Of a stretch of 64,000 nt of DNA, positions 31,940 to 40,138 are shown piece by piece. Where the stretch lies: contig NZ_JARZAI010000024.1 in NCBI RefSeq assembly GCF_029893355.1, positions 1 through 64,000 of the forward strand. Reading direction: 5' to 3'. The notes beneath the pieces are model-generated. The model was not told the DNA's origin and ran no database searches. It saw nothing but the letters and a program-made list of their open reading frames with translations. This DNA is from Kitasatospora sp. MAA4 (GTDB lineage Bacteria > Actinomycetota > Actinomycetes > Streptomycetales > Streptomycetaceae). A program made the translations under genes and the position numbers. Each line of letters starts with the position of its first letter. Position 1 is the first letter of the stretch.

Positions 31940-32160
31940 CCGTAGATCTGACCAGCGCCCGGTGGCGCAAGTCGAGTTACTCAGGAACAGACGGCGGAGC
32001 CTGCGTCGAGGTGGCCGACGGTCAGTTCATCGACACGGTCCCCCTCCGCGACTCCAAGGACCCCGAGGGCCCCGCCCTCCTCCTCCCCCTCACCGCGTTC
32101 ACCGCGTTCGTGGCAGGCATCAAGGCTGGCGACTTCGGAACGGTCTGTCCGCTGCCGTGA
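31936..32160 (+). CDS. DUF397 domain protein (second locus)
   Basis: A 74-aa DUF397 protein: ARWRKSSYSGTDGGACVEVA, then TVPLRDSKDPEGPALLLP and FVAGIKAGDFG. The ATG overlaps the XRE stop by four bases. Its last 41 bases overlap the 3' end of the convergent ComB-like gene. Confidence 0.88.
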   Translation: MTVDLTSARWRKSSYSGTDGGACVEVADGQFIDTVPLRDSKDPEGPALLLPLTAFTAFVAGIKAGDFGTVCPLP

Positions 32161-32911
32161 ACGCCCCATCGACAAGCACCGGAACAACGCCGCAGACATC
32201 CAACTCGCTCGCGATGCCCACATCCTCGCCGAAGCCGCCGTACGCCAGTTCCCGGCCCGACGCGCTGTCAGCGACCGCAGCCGCGACATCCGGCGTCGCC
32301 TCGTAGCACGCAACCGCAGCGGCCGCCTCGGCCGACATGGAACCCCCGCCCTGCTTCCGCAGCGCCGCGAGGACCGCACCCGCGCCGAGCAGGTCCTCCA
32401 GTGCGGGGCGCAGGCTGCCGTCCGGCCATCGCTCACCGGCGGCGATCACCGCAACCGGACGTTCGGGAGTTCCGTAAGCCTGCTGCGCGAGCCAGTTCCC
32501 CACCGCCGTCGCGTTGCGCAGGCAACCGGCGACGACCACCGACGCGCCCGCCGCCGCAGCGATGGAGGAACCGTTCGGGGAGGGCAGGACCAGGCGCGGG
32601 GTGAACGGCGCGCTCCTCAGCGCCGCCGGCGACAGCGACCACGGCGAGTCCGACGTGGCCGCCCGCCGCCCAGCGGCCAACCGCGCGTCCATCGCGTCAG
32701 CGAACTTCACGGCGGATTCGTCGTGCCAGGCATAGGGAAAGACCCGCGTCCCGGACTCCACCGCCACCGTCACCGAGGTCGTGAACGACAACACGTCCAC
32801 CACCACCAGACACGCGACATCCGCCGCGAGCCGCTGCGCGCCGACCGGTCCCCAGTCGAACCGCGCCCCGCTGCCTGTCTGCACGTACCAATCGTCCACA
32901 GCAATAGCCAT
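32120..32911 (-). CDS. 2-phosphosulfolactate phosphatase (ComB) family protein
   Basis: A 263-aa protein with the ComB-family core: LVVVDVLSFTTSVTVAVESG near 35-54, LVLPSPNGSSIAAAAG and VVAGCLRNATAVGNWL. ComB hydrolyses 2-phosphosulfolactate in archaeal coenzyme M synthesis; streptomycetes do not make coenzyme M, so the substrate here is probably another phosphoester. I chose the ATG at 32911; the long frame upstream to 33253 is antisense to the acetyltransferase. It overlaps the DUF397 gene tail to tail by 41 bases. Confidence 0.78.
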   Translation of the reverse strand: MAIAVDDWYVQTGSGARFDWGPVGAQRLAADVACLVVVDVLSFTTSVTVAVESGTRVFPYAWHDESAVKFADAMDARLAAGRRAATSDSPWSLSPAALRSAPFTPRLVLPSPNGSSIAAAAGASVVVAGCLRNATAVGNWLAQQAYGTPERPVAVIAAGERWPDGSLRPALEDLLGAGAVLAALRKQGGGSMSAEAAAAVACYEATPDVAAAVADSASGRELAYGGFGEDVGIASELDVCGVVPVLVDGAFTAADRPFRSRQP

Positions 32912-33023
32912 GGCCGACCACCCTGCCGTAATTCGCTTGCCCTGGCAACGGATCAACGCTGCACTGTGGCGGGACACCACGCGTCGTGGTGCCGCGCACC
33001 CCGGGAAGGCAGCTACAGCAGCA

Positions 33024-34256
33024 ATGGAGATCCGTACCACGACCGACCAGGACCTGGAGGTCTTCGTCGACACCATCTTTGCCGCGTTCGGGCGCTTCCG
33101 GGACTCCCCGGCCGAGGGCGAGGGGAAGTTGTGGTCGGCGTACGAAATGGACCGCAACCTGCTCGCCGTGACAGCGGACGGGCGGCCCGTCGGCACCGCT
33201 GGTGCGTACTCCTTCGAACTCACCCTGCCCGGTGGGATCATCGTCCCGGTCACCGGGGTGACCGCCGTCGGCGTCCTGCCCTCGCATCGGCGCCAGGGCG
33301 TGCTCAGTGCGATGATGCGGCGTCAGCTCACCGAGTTTCGGGGCCGCGGGGAGTTCCTCTCCGTGCTGCTGGCCTCCGAGGCCCTGATCTACGGCAGGTT
33401 CGGCTACGGACCGGCGACCTACACGCGGCGCCTGACGGTGCCTCGCCACCAGGCCGCCCTCACCCTCCCCCGGGCGCGCAGCGCGGCCGACGACCCAGCG
33501 CCCGGCGCGGACAGCGGCTCGATCGAGGTGCTGCGGCGTGCCGAGTGCGGCGAGATCCTGGAGGCGGTCTACGACCGCTATCGCCGCGCACAGCCCGGCG
33601 CGGTGTCCCGGCCGCACCGCTGGTGGGCCTCGCGCGCGGGGCAGGCCCCGATCTCGCCGGCGCAGCGCTACATCGCCGTCCACCGTGACGGCAACGGCGT
33701 CCCGGACGGGTACGCCAGCTACTCGGTCGACGATTCCGAGACCTTGACGGTCGACGAGACCATCGCCACCGACGACGCCGTCCTCACCGCCCTGGCCCGG
33801 TTCGCCCTCGGACACGACCTGGTCACCAAGGTCGTGTTCAAGCACGTCCCGGCCGACCACCCGCTGCGCTGGCAGCTCGCGGACTTCAACGCCGCCCAGC
33901 TGAGCAGCGAGACCGACTGGCTCTGGGTGCGGCTGCTGGACGTCCCGCGTGCGCTGTCCGCGCGCGGCTGGTTCGCGGACGGCGAGCTCGTCCTCGACGT
34001 CGAGGACCCGTTCCTCGGCGAGCACGGCCGCTACCTGCTGACCGTTCGGGACGGCAGGGCCGAGTGCGTCCCGACGGACCGGGAGCCTGACCTGTCCCTG
34101 GACGTGCGCGACCTGGGCTCGATCTACCTCGGCGGTACCGCCCCGAGCACGCTCGTACGTGCCGGACACATCCGCGCCCACCGCCCGGGCGCGGCCGCCC
34201 TCGCCGACGCGCTCTTCCGCGCCGAGCGCTCCCCGCACTGCCTGCACTGGTTCTGA
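33024..34256 (+). CDS. Eis-like GNAT N-acetyltransferase
   Basis: A 410-aa protein with two GNAT-type halves and a C-terminal sterol-carrier-like domain, as in mycobacterial Eis, which acetylates aminoglycosides at several amines. The acetyl-CoA loop V-x-P-x-x-R-R-x-G reads VLPSHRRQGVLSAM (about 92-105). The C-terminal carboxylate lies in SPHCLHWF, as in Eis proteins. The start at ATG 33024 is set by homology (MEIRTTTDQDL); a longer in-frame ATG at 32910 overlaps the ComB-like start. Confidence 0.85.
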   Translation: MEIRTTTDQDLEVFVDTIFAAFGRFRDSPAEGEGKLWSAYEMDRNLLAVTADGRPVGTAGAYSFELTLPGGIIVPVTGVTAVGVLPSHRRQGVLSAMMRRQLTEFRGRGEFLSVLLASEALIYGRFGYGPATYTRRLTVPRHQAALTLPRARSAADDPAPGADSGSIEVLRRAECGEILEAVYDRYRRAQPGAVSRPHRWWASRAGQAPISPAQRYIAVHRDGNGVPDGYASYSVDDSETLTVDETIATDDAVLTALARFALGHDLVTKVVFKHVPADHPLRWQLADFNAAQLSSETDWLWVRLLDVPRALSARGWFADGELVLDVEDPFLGEHGRYLLTVRDGRAECVPTDREPDLSLDVRDLGSIYLGGTAPSTLVRAGHIRAHRPGAAALADALFRAERSPHCLHWF

Positions 34257-34266
34257 CCGTGCGCTC

Positions 34267-34299
34267 GGGCCTGTCCGGCGGATCCCGCCGGACAGGCCC
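34267..34299. terminator. Bidirectional terminator hairpin
   Basis: GGGCCTGTCCGGCGG and CCGCCGGACAGGCCC form a perfect 15-bp stem with an ATC loop between the convergent Eis-like and DUF1062 genes. Confidence 0.85.
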
Positions 34300-34310
34300 C
34301 CGCTCAGGGC

Positions 34311-34862
34311 TCAGCGCTTGAGCGTGAAGGCGAAGTCCCCGGAGAGCTTGCCGCTCAGCCGGACTGCCGACACGAGGCTCCCCTCCGTGATCAGTCTCCC
34401 GACCTCGGCCCGCGAAAGACCGCAGCCTTCAGCGATCAGTCGCACCGGCCGGACAGGGATCGGCGCGGCAAAGCGGACCGACACGTCGATCACCTCGCGG
34501 TCCAGGTGATCCGAGCCGCCGGTGTCGAGGCGCCAGGCACCGTCCCAGTCGAGGGCGATGCGATTGCGGCGCTGCACGACCGGATCCTGGAGCAACTCAG
34601 CTGTCAGGCCAGGGTCGTTGTCGTGCAGCCGGTCCAGCAGCTCAGGTCGTACGGATCGCACGTTCATCCGCTCCAGGAGCGTGAGCTTCGCCGTGTCCCC
34701 GCAGGCCGTACAGAGCACGAGGAGCCAGGCGTCGATGAGCTTGTGGTTGGCGTTGACGCGGAACTTGCCGCTTGCCCGGAAGCGTTCGGACGCGCACGCG
34801 TGGCAGCGGCGGCGAACGAGAGGCAGGCAGGTGGGCGCGACCGCCCAGGTTTCGAGCAGCAC
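34311..34862 (-). CDS. DUF1062 domain protein (zinc-ribbon)
   Basis: A 183-aa protein of the DUF1062 family: WAVAPTCLPLVRRRC at the N-terminus, CxxC pairs at C20/C23 and C51/C54 that would bind zinc, and HKLIDAWLLVLCTACG between them. The C-terminal GCGLSRAEVGRLITEG resembles an S4-like or helix-hairpin nucleic-acid-binding element. The function is unknown. It stands alone. Confidence 0.75.
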   Translation of the reverse strand: MLLETWAVAPTCLPLVRRRCHACASERFRASGKFRVNANHKLIDAWLLVLCTACGDTAKLTLLERMNVRSVRPELLDRLHDNDPGLTAELLQDPVVQRRNRIALDWDGAWRLDTGGSDHLDREVIDVSVRFAAPIPVRPVRLIAEGCGLSRAEVGRLITEGSLVSAVRLSGKLSGDFAFTLKR

Positions 34863-35028
34863 AGAAGTACACCGGTTTCAGTGTGAGAAGACCGCAGCTA
34901 AAAGGAGCGCGGCGCAGATGCGCGACGCGCGACGATTCATCGCTCGGGAGGTCTCACAGGGTGTACAACGGGACGTCCTTGCGTAGACGACTTGGTCCGG
35001 CAGCACGGTAACGGCGCACAGCGGCGCT

Positions 35029-35058
35029 GTGCCACTGGTTTTCGTGCCACTGGTTTTC
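35029..35058. repeat. Perfect tandem 15-bp duplication
   Basis: GTGCCACTGGTTTTC occurs twice head to tail, four bases beyond the cvnD stop codon. It lies in the otherwise featureless 200-base gap 34863-35062. It could be a slipped-strand expansion; no hairpin is formed. Confidence 0.85.
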
Positions 35059-35062
35059 GACG

Positions 35063-35641
35063 TCAGGCCAGGACTGGCTGCGGTGCCGGAAGGTTCATCA
35101 GATGGTCGACCAGGGCGAGCAGCAGGTCGCGGCCGAACTCGCGTTCGCGGACGTCGCCGAGCAGCATCGGGACCTGCGGGTCGAGGTCGAGCGCGGCCCG
35201 GATCTCCTGCGGGCTGCGGGTGTTGCGCCCGTGGAAGCAGTTGATCGCCACCACGAACGGGATCGCGCGGCTCTCGAAGAAGTCGATCGACGCGAAACTG
35301 CTGTCCAGCCGCCGGGTGTCGGCGATCACGATCCCGCCGAGCGCGCCGTTCACCAGGTCGTTCCACATGAACCAGAAGCGCTCCTGGCCCGGGGTGCCGA
35401 ACAGGTAGACCACCAGCTCGGTGCCGATGGTGATCCGCCCGAAGTCCAGTGCGACCGTGGTGGTGTCCTTCTCGTCCACGCCGTCGAGGTCGTCGATGCC
35501 GACGCTGGCGCGGGTCAGGTACTCCTCGGTGCGCAGCGGGGCGACCTCGCTGACCGAGCCGACCAGGGTCGTCTTGCCCACGCCGAAACCGCCCGCAATA
35601 AGGATCTTCACTGCCGCAGGAGCGGCCTGAGTGGTGCTCAT
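35063..35641 (-). CDS. cvnD: Conservon GTP-binding protein CvnD
   Basis: A 192-aa Ras-like GTPase of the conservon. The P-loop is GGFGVGKTT (17-25), switch II is FGTPGQERFWF in place of DxxGQ, and the base-recognition region is VVAINCFHGR, altered from NKxD as is usual for CvnD. It begins two bases after the cvnC stop. In S. coelicolor conservons the four proteins form a membrane-associated complex resembling eukaryotic G-protein coupled sensing. Confidence 0.92.
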   Translation of the reverse strand: MSTTQAAPAAVKILIAGGFGVGKTTLVGSVSEVAPLRTEEYLTRASVGIDDLDGVDEKDTTTVALDFGRITIGTELVVYLFGTPGQERFWFMWNDLVNGALGGIVIADTRRLDSSFASIDFFESRAIPFVVAINCFHGRNTRSPQEIRAALDLDPQVPMLLGDVREREFGRDLLLALVDHLMNLPAPQPVLA

Positions 35642-35643
35642 GT

Positions 35644-36048
35644 TCAGAGTCTCCGGAGTCCGTCACGTACGGCGGTCAGCAGGCCGATGTCCATGCCGCC
35701 GCTCGCCCGGGCGACCGAGAGCGGGGCGCGGGCCAGCAGCAGGCCCTGGGCGATCAGGTCGCCCAGCAGGATCTTGGTGACCGAGACCGGCAGGTCGAGG
35801 TCGGCGGCCACCTCGGCGACAGCCGCGGGGTGGCGGCAGCGGTCCAGGATCACCCGGTGCTCGGGCTGGAGCCGCGCGCTCTGCCGACCACCTGGGTCGG
35901 CGGGGTCCTGCACCGTCGTCAGGACGGTGATCAGGGTGAGATCGTCCCGCTCGGGGGCGGTGCGGCCGCGGGTGATGGTGTACGGGCGGACCATCGAGTC
36001 CGAGCCGTCGTCGGCCGCCTGCTCCTCGCTCCAGTGCGGGGTCGTCAC
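35644..36048 (-). CDS. cvnC: Conservon protein CvnC (DUF742)
   Basis: A 134-aa DUF742 protein starting at GTG, which overlaps the cvnB stop as GTGA. VRPYTITRGRT, then LQPEHRVILDRCRHPAAVAEVAADLDLPVSVTKILLGDLIAQGLLL, in which the latter part looks like a winged helix. CvnC bridges the roadblock and GTPase subunits. Confidence 0.92.
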   Translation of the reverse strand: MTTPHWSEEQAADDGSDSMVRPYTITRGRTAPERDDLTLITVLTTVQDPADPGGRQSARLQPEHRVILDRCRHPAAVAEVAADLDLPVSVTKILLGDLIAQGLLLARAPLSVARASGGMDIGLLTAVRDGLRRL

Positions 36049-36452
36049 TCCTCGCCGCCTCGGATCGCGGTGCCGAGCTTCTGCCCGACCTGCTGGACCA
36101 GGGTGTGCATGGCCACCGACATCACCTCGGCGTCGACGTCCTGGGAGGCGATCACCGCCAGGTGGGTGCCCTGGCCGGCCGCGGTGACGAAGAGCCAGAG
36201 GTCGGCCAGTTCCACGATCACCTGGTGGACCTGGCCGCCGTCGAAGAGCTGGCCGACGCCGCGGGCCAGGCTCTGCTGGCCGGTGGCCACCGCGGCGAGC
36301 CGCTCGGCGTCCGCGCGCTCGATGTCACGGGAGTGGCTGACCACCAGGCCGTCGTCGGAGAGCAGGACCGCGTGGCGGGTGCCGACCACCCCGTCGACGA
36401 GTCCGTCCAGCAGCCAGTCCAGATCCTGGTGGGTGGCAATGGTGCGCGTCAT
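36045..36452 (-). CDS. cvnB: Conservon roadblock/LC7 protein CvnB
   Basis: A 135-aa roadblock/LC7-fold protein (LDWLLDGLVDGVVGTRHAVLL, ADAERLAAVATGQQSLARGV, WLFVTAAGQGTHLAVIAS). Roadblock proteins act as GTPase-regulating or scaffold dimers. Its start overlaps the cvnA stop by four bases and its stop overlaps the cvnC start, so all four subunits are translationally coupled. Confidence 0.92.
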   Translation of the reverse strand: MTRTIATHQDLDWLLDGLVDGVVGTRHAVLLSDDGLVVSHSRDIERADAERLAAVATGQQSLARGVGQLFDGGQVHQVIVELADLWLFVTAAGQGTHLAVIASQDVDAEVMSVAMHTLVQQVGQKLGTAIRGGEE

Positions 36453-38836
36453 GAGGAGCGGTCCTCCGTCGTGGGGGTGTGGGGTTCGGGAGTGGGCTCG
36501 GCGGGGAGCGGGATGCCGGGGCTCGTGTCGCTGGAGCCGTCGCGGGCCGCCCGGGACTGCCGCTGGAAGGCGCCGATCGCCGCACCCGACCGGGTCGGCA
36601 GGCCCTCCGGCCGCCCAGCAGAGGCAGACGTGCTGGGTTCAGCAGACGTGCGCAGCTCGGCGACCAGGCTGGCCTGGCGCACCCGCTGCGGCAGCGGCGG
36701 CTCGGGGGCCTCGGCGGTGTGCCCGTGGTCCTCGGTCCGCGCCGCCCACGAGGGCCGCGACGCCGGTTCGGGTTCGACGGGTTCGACGGGCGCGGCCGGC
36801 AGCGCCGCCGGAGCCGCGACCACCGTGCCCGCCAGCGCCCGTCCCCGCGTCCGGGCGGGCAGCGCGGCCGGCTCGACCAGCACCGCCGGCTCCACCACCG
36901 GCGCGGCCGCGGGGCCGTCCGTGACCAGCTCGGCCGGGATCAGCACGACGGCGCGGGTCCCGCCGAAGGCGGAGGGCCGGAACTCCACCCGCAGCCCGAG
37001 GCCGTCGGCCAGCCGGGCGACCACGTAGAGGCCGAGCCGGACGTCGTCGGCCTGCTCCAGCACGTCCATCCGGGGAGGACGGCGGATCAGCTCGTTCGCC
37101 GCGTCGTACTGCTCGGGCTCCATGCCCAGGCCGCGGTCCTCGATCTCGATCGCCAGCCCGCGCCCGACCAGGGCGGCCCGGACCTCCACCGGGGTGGGCG
37201 GCTTGGAGAAGGTCGCGGCGTTCTCCATCAGCTCGGCGAGCACGTGGACCACCGGGCCCACCGCCCGCTCGGAGATCCACGGGCTGCCCTGGACGTCGAG
37301 CACGATCCGCTTGTAGTCCTGCACCTCGCCCTGCGCGGCGCGCAGCACGTCCAGCAGCGGGACGGGCTTGCGCCAGCGGCGCTGCGGCTGGCCGCCGGCG
37401 AGGATCACCAGGTTCTCCTCGTAGCGGCGCAGCCGGGCCGTCAGGTGGTCGAGGTCGAAGAGGCCCTGCAGCACCTCGGGGTCCTCGTGGCGGCGCTCCA
37501 TCTCGTCCAGCTTCTTGAGCTGGAGGCCGATCAGCAGCTGGGTGCGGCGGGCGATGCGCTGGAGCAGCCGCTCGAAGCCGCGGTGCTGCTTGGCCTGCTG
37601 GACGGCGGCCTGGAGCGCGCTGTCCCGGGCCAGGTTGAGCGCCCGGCCCAGTCGGCTCAGCTCGTCGCCACCGCCGTCCTCGCTGATGGCCGGCTCGGTG
37701 TCCACCTGCTCGCCGCGGCCCAGCCGCTCGACGACCTCGGGCAGGGTGCGCTCCAACTCCTCGGCCCGGTCGTGCAGGTCGAGGATCCGGCGGCGCAGCG
37801 AGCGGACCAGGCGCCAGGAGGTGATGATCACCGCGATGACCGCGAGCAGGCCCACGACGCTGGTCAGCACGACCCGCAGGAGCAGCGAGAGGACGCTGTC
37901 CTTGCCGGTGGAGACCACGGCGTCGGTGCGGCTCTGCATCAGCGCGACCACCTGCGGGGTGACCAGGTCGACGGCCTGGCGCCACTGGGCCTCGTCCGGC
38001 GGCAGCTGGACGTTGCCGTCGCCGTCCACCGCGCCGGGCCGCATCAGTTCCTGCTCGACGGCGGCCTTGGCCTGCCAGGCCGTGCCGGCGGTGAGCCGCT
38101 GCCAGATGGCGCGCTCCCCGGCCGGCAGGTAGGGCGCGACCATCTCGGTGTAGAGGAAGGCCTGGCTGCCGATGGCCTGCTGGACCTGCTGGTAGTCGGC
38201 GCTGCTGAGCTTGCCGGACGGCCAGCCGCGGGCCAGCAGCGCGTCCTCGCGGGCGATCATCTCCTTGGCCCAGAAGGTGTCGACGAGCGTGCGCGAGATG
38301 TAGGTGACCTCGCCGTTCTCCACGTGGCTGAGCGCGCTGAAGAGCTGGAGGTCGACCGTGATCAGGTCGGTGTAGTAGGTGAAGGTGGTCTGCTGGTCGG
38401 CGATGCCCTGGTCGACCGCGGCGCGGTGCTGCGGGAGTTGGGTCATCGCCTGGCGCGCCTCGGACACCGCGTTGCGGATCTCGGTGGGGGCGCCCGAGGA
38501 GTCCACGTCGGAGAGCGACTGGAAGGTGCGCACCGCGTCGTCGGTCAGCCGGCGCTGGTTGACCAGCGCGTCGGTGACGCTGCCGGGCCGGGCGAGCTGC
38601 TCGGCGCTGAGCCGGCGCTCTTCCTGGAGGTTGTAGTAGACGATGTTGGACGGCTGGCCGGCCTTCTGCGCCAGCAGCCCCTGCGCGGCCTGATGGTGGA
38701 AGTCGAACATGGTCTGGCCTGTGGTGACCGCCCAGAGCGCGGCCAGCGCGATGCTCGGGACGAGCGCCAGGACGAGCAGGGCAGTCCGCAGGGAGAGGCG
38801 CGAACGCCTGGGTTTGGAGGCTCCACGCGCGCGCAG
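36449..38836 (-). CDS. cvnA: Conservon sensor histidine kinase-like protein CvnA (CTG start)
   Basis: A 795-aa membrane sensor. Segment 1 (about 17-37), an extracytoplasmic nitrate/NIT-type sensing domain (about 50-310), segment 2 (about 316-340), a HAMP-like region, a helical dimerisation part (about 440-480) and a GHKL ATPase domain (N box ELMENAATF around N539, G1 EDRGLGM near 567). The C-terminal 140 residues are Pro/Ala-rich. No ATG, GTG or TTG in this frame includes segment 1. CTG at 38836 does, with GAGGAGAG four bases upstream. Starting at the first ATG (38710) would remove the membrane helix. Confidence 0.85.
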   Translation of the reverse strand: MRARGASKPRRSRLSLRTALLVLALVPSIALAALWAVTTGQTMFDFHHQAAQGLLAQKAGQPSNIVYYNLQEERRLSAEQLARPGSVTDALVNQRRLTDDAVRTFQSLSDVDSSGAPTEIRNAVSEARQAMTQLPQHRAAVDQGIADQQTTFTYYTDLITVDLQLFSALSHVENGEVTYISRTLVDTFWAKEMIAREDALLARGWPSGKLSSADYQQVQQAIGSQAFLYTEMVAPYLPAGERAIWQRLTAGTAWQAKAAVEQELMRPGAVDGDGNVQLPPDEAQWRQAVDLVTPQVVALMQSRTDAVVSTGKDSVLSLLLRVVLTSVVGLLAVIAVIITSWRLVRSLRRRILDLHDRAEELERTLPEVVERLGRGEQVDTEPAISEDGGGDELSRLGRALNLARDSALQAAVQQAKQHRGFERLLQRIARRTQLLIGLQLKKLDEMERRHEDPEVLQGLFDLDHLTARLRRYEENLVILAGGQPQRRWRKPVPLLDVLRAAQGEVQDYKRIVLDVQGSPWISERAVGPVVHVLAELMENAATFSKPPTPVEVRAALVGRGLAIEIEDRGLGMEPEQYDAANELIRRPPRMDVLEQADDVRLGLYVVARLADGLGLRVEFRPSAFGGTRAVVLIPAELVTDGPAAAPVVEPAVLVEPAALPARTRGRALAGTVVAAPAALPAAPVEPVEPEPASRPSWAARTEDHGHTAEAPEPPLPQRVRQASLVAELRTSAEPSTSASAGRPEGLPTRSGAAIGAFQRQSRAARDGSSDTSPGIPLPAEPTPEPHTPTTEDRSS

Positions 38837-38912
38837 GGGACTCTCCTCGGGGAGGGCGGCGGCCGGGGACGACCATCCGTCTGTGGCGGGACCTTTGACG
38901 CAGTGATACTAG

Positions 38913-40010
38913 TCATACCGCATGTCCGAGGGGGAAACAGGGGCTGAAGCGCAACACGGTGATCGAGCGGAACTCCTCGCCCGGGCGCAGCACGGTGGAC
39001 GGGTACTCCGGGTGGTGCGGCGAGTCGGGGTGGTGCTGGGTCTCCAGCGCGACGCCCGAGAACGGTCCGTACGCGACGCCGCTCTCGCCGGTCACCGCGC
39101 CCTGGAAGCTGTTGGCGGTGTAGACCTGCAAGCCGGGCTCGGTGGTCAGCACCTCGAGCGTCCGCCCGGAGACCGGGTCCTCCAGCAGGGCGGCCCGGCC
39201 CGGCGAGCCGTCCGCCGGGCGGGGGCGCAGCACCCAGTTGTGGTCGTAGCCGCCGGGACCGGTCAGCTGCGGGTGGTCCTCGGCGATCCCCTTGCCGATC
39301 GGCGTCGCGCTGGTGAAGTCGAACGGGGTGCCGGCCACCGGCTCGTACGGGCCGTAGGGGATCTGCCGCTGGTCGGTCGGGGTGTACGCGTCGGCGTCCA
39401 GCGTGAGCAGGTGGCCCAGGACGTCGCCGCTGCCCTCGCCGGCCAGGTTGAAGTAGGCGTGGTTGGTCAGGTTGACCACCGTGGGGCGGGTGGTGACGGC
39501 GTGGTACTCGATGCTCAGCTCGCCGTCCGGGCCGAGCAGGTAGTCGACGCTGACGTCCAGCGCGCCGGGGAAGCCCTGGTCACCGTCGGGGCTGTGCAGG
39601 CTCAGCCGCACGCCCGCTCGCTCGCCGTCCCCGACCGGCTGCGCCGACCAGATCCGGTTGGCGAAGCCGTCCGGGCCGCCGTGCAGGGTGACGCCGTTGC
39701 CGGTGGGGGCGAGCGGGTGGTCGACGCCGTCCAGGGTGATCCGGCTGTCGGCGATCCGGTTGGCGTACCGTCCGACGGTGGCGCCGTAGTGCCGGGCCGG
39801 GCCCAGGATCGCGCTCAGCAACTCGGAGCTGAGCAGGAGTTGTGCCACCGCGCCGGTGCGGTCCGGGGTCCGGACGGTGTGCAGGGTCGCGCCCAGCGTG
39901 AGGACGGTGACCTCGACCGCGCCGGCCCGCAGCGTCCACCGCTCGATCGCCGCGCCGGCGCCGCCGGCCTCCAGGGGTGCGTGCGAGACCTCGACCGGTG
40001 TCAGCGCCAT
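38913..40010 (-). CDS. galM: Aldose 1-epimerase (galactose mutarotase)
   Basis: A 365-aa mutarotase interconverting alpha and beta hexoses. Landmarks: GATVGRYANRIADSRITLDG, GVTLHGGPDGFANRIW (His at the general-acid position), VVNLTNHAYFNLAGEGSGDV with the catalytic His, and near the C-terminus the catalytic Glu in GVALETQHHPDSPHH. The start has GAGGAG upstream. A 20-bp palindrome 57 bases before the ATG suggests sugar-responsive repression. No other galactose gene is nearby. Confidence 0.9.
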   Translation of the reverse strand: MALTPVEVSHAPLEAGGAGAAIERWTLRAGAVEVTVLTLGATLHTVRTPDRTGAVAQLLLSSELLSAILGPARHYGATVGRYANRIADSRITLDGVDHPLAPTGNGVTLHGGPDGFANRIWSAQPVGDGERAGVRLSLHSPDGDQGFPGALDVSVDYLLGPDGELSIEYHAVTTRPTVVNLTNHAYFNLAGEGSGDVLGHLLTLDADAYTPTDQRQIPYGPYEPVAGTPFDFTSATPIGKGIAEDHPQLTGPGGYDHNWVLRPRPADGSPGRAALLEDPVSGRTLEVLTTEPGLQVYTANSFQGAVTGESGVAYGPFSGVALETQHHPDSPHHPEYPSTVLRPGEEFRSITVLRFSPCFPLGHAV

Positions 40011-40066
40011 CTGCTGCTCCTCTTATCTGCACGGCTGGATGCGACGGGGGGTGCGTGTCCATTTCG

Positions 40067-40086
40067 TGATCAGTGATCACTGATCA
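40067..40086. promoter_or_regulatory. 20-bp perfect palindrome upstream of galM
   Basis: TGATCAGTGATCACTGATCA, three TGATCA words spaced by one base, perfectly self-complementary. It lies in the galM promoter gap (40011-40138) and 53 bases past the LuxR-type gene's stop. An operator for a dimeric regulator, probably of GntR or LacI type, is the best reading. Confidence 0.6.
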
Positions 40087-40138
40087 GAGTAGAGTGTCCC
40101 GCCCGAATCCCGGGCGATCCCGGGCGGGACACAGGGCG

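Noticed and set aside
32912..33253. N-terminal extension of the ComB-like protein
   Set aside because: Antisense to the conserved Eis-like N-terminus; ComB homology begins shortly after the ATG at 32911.
36479..38947. Plus-strand open frame of 822 codons
   Set aside because: Antisense to cvnA, with no recognisable motif.
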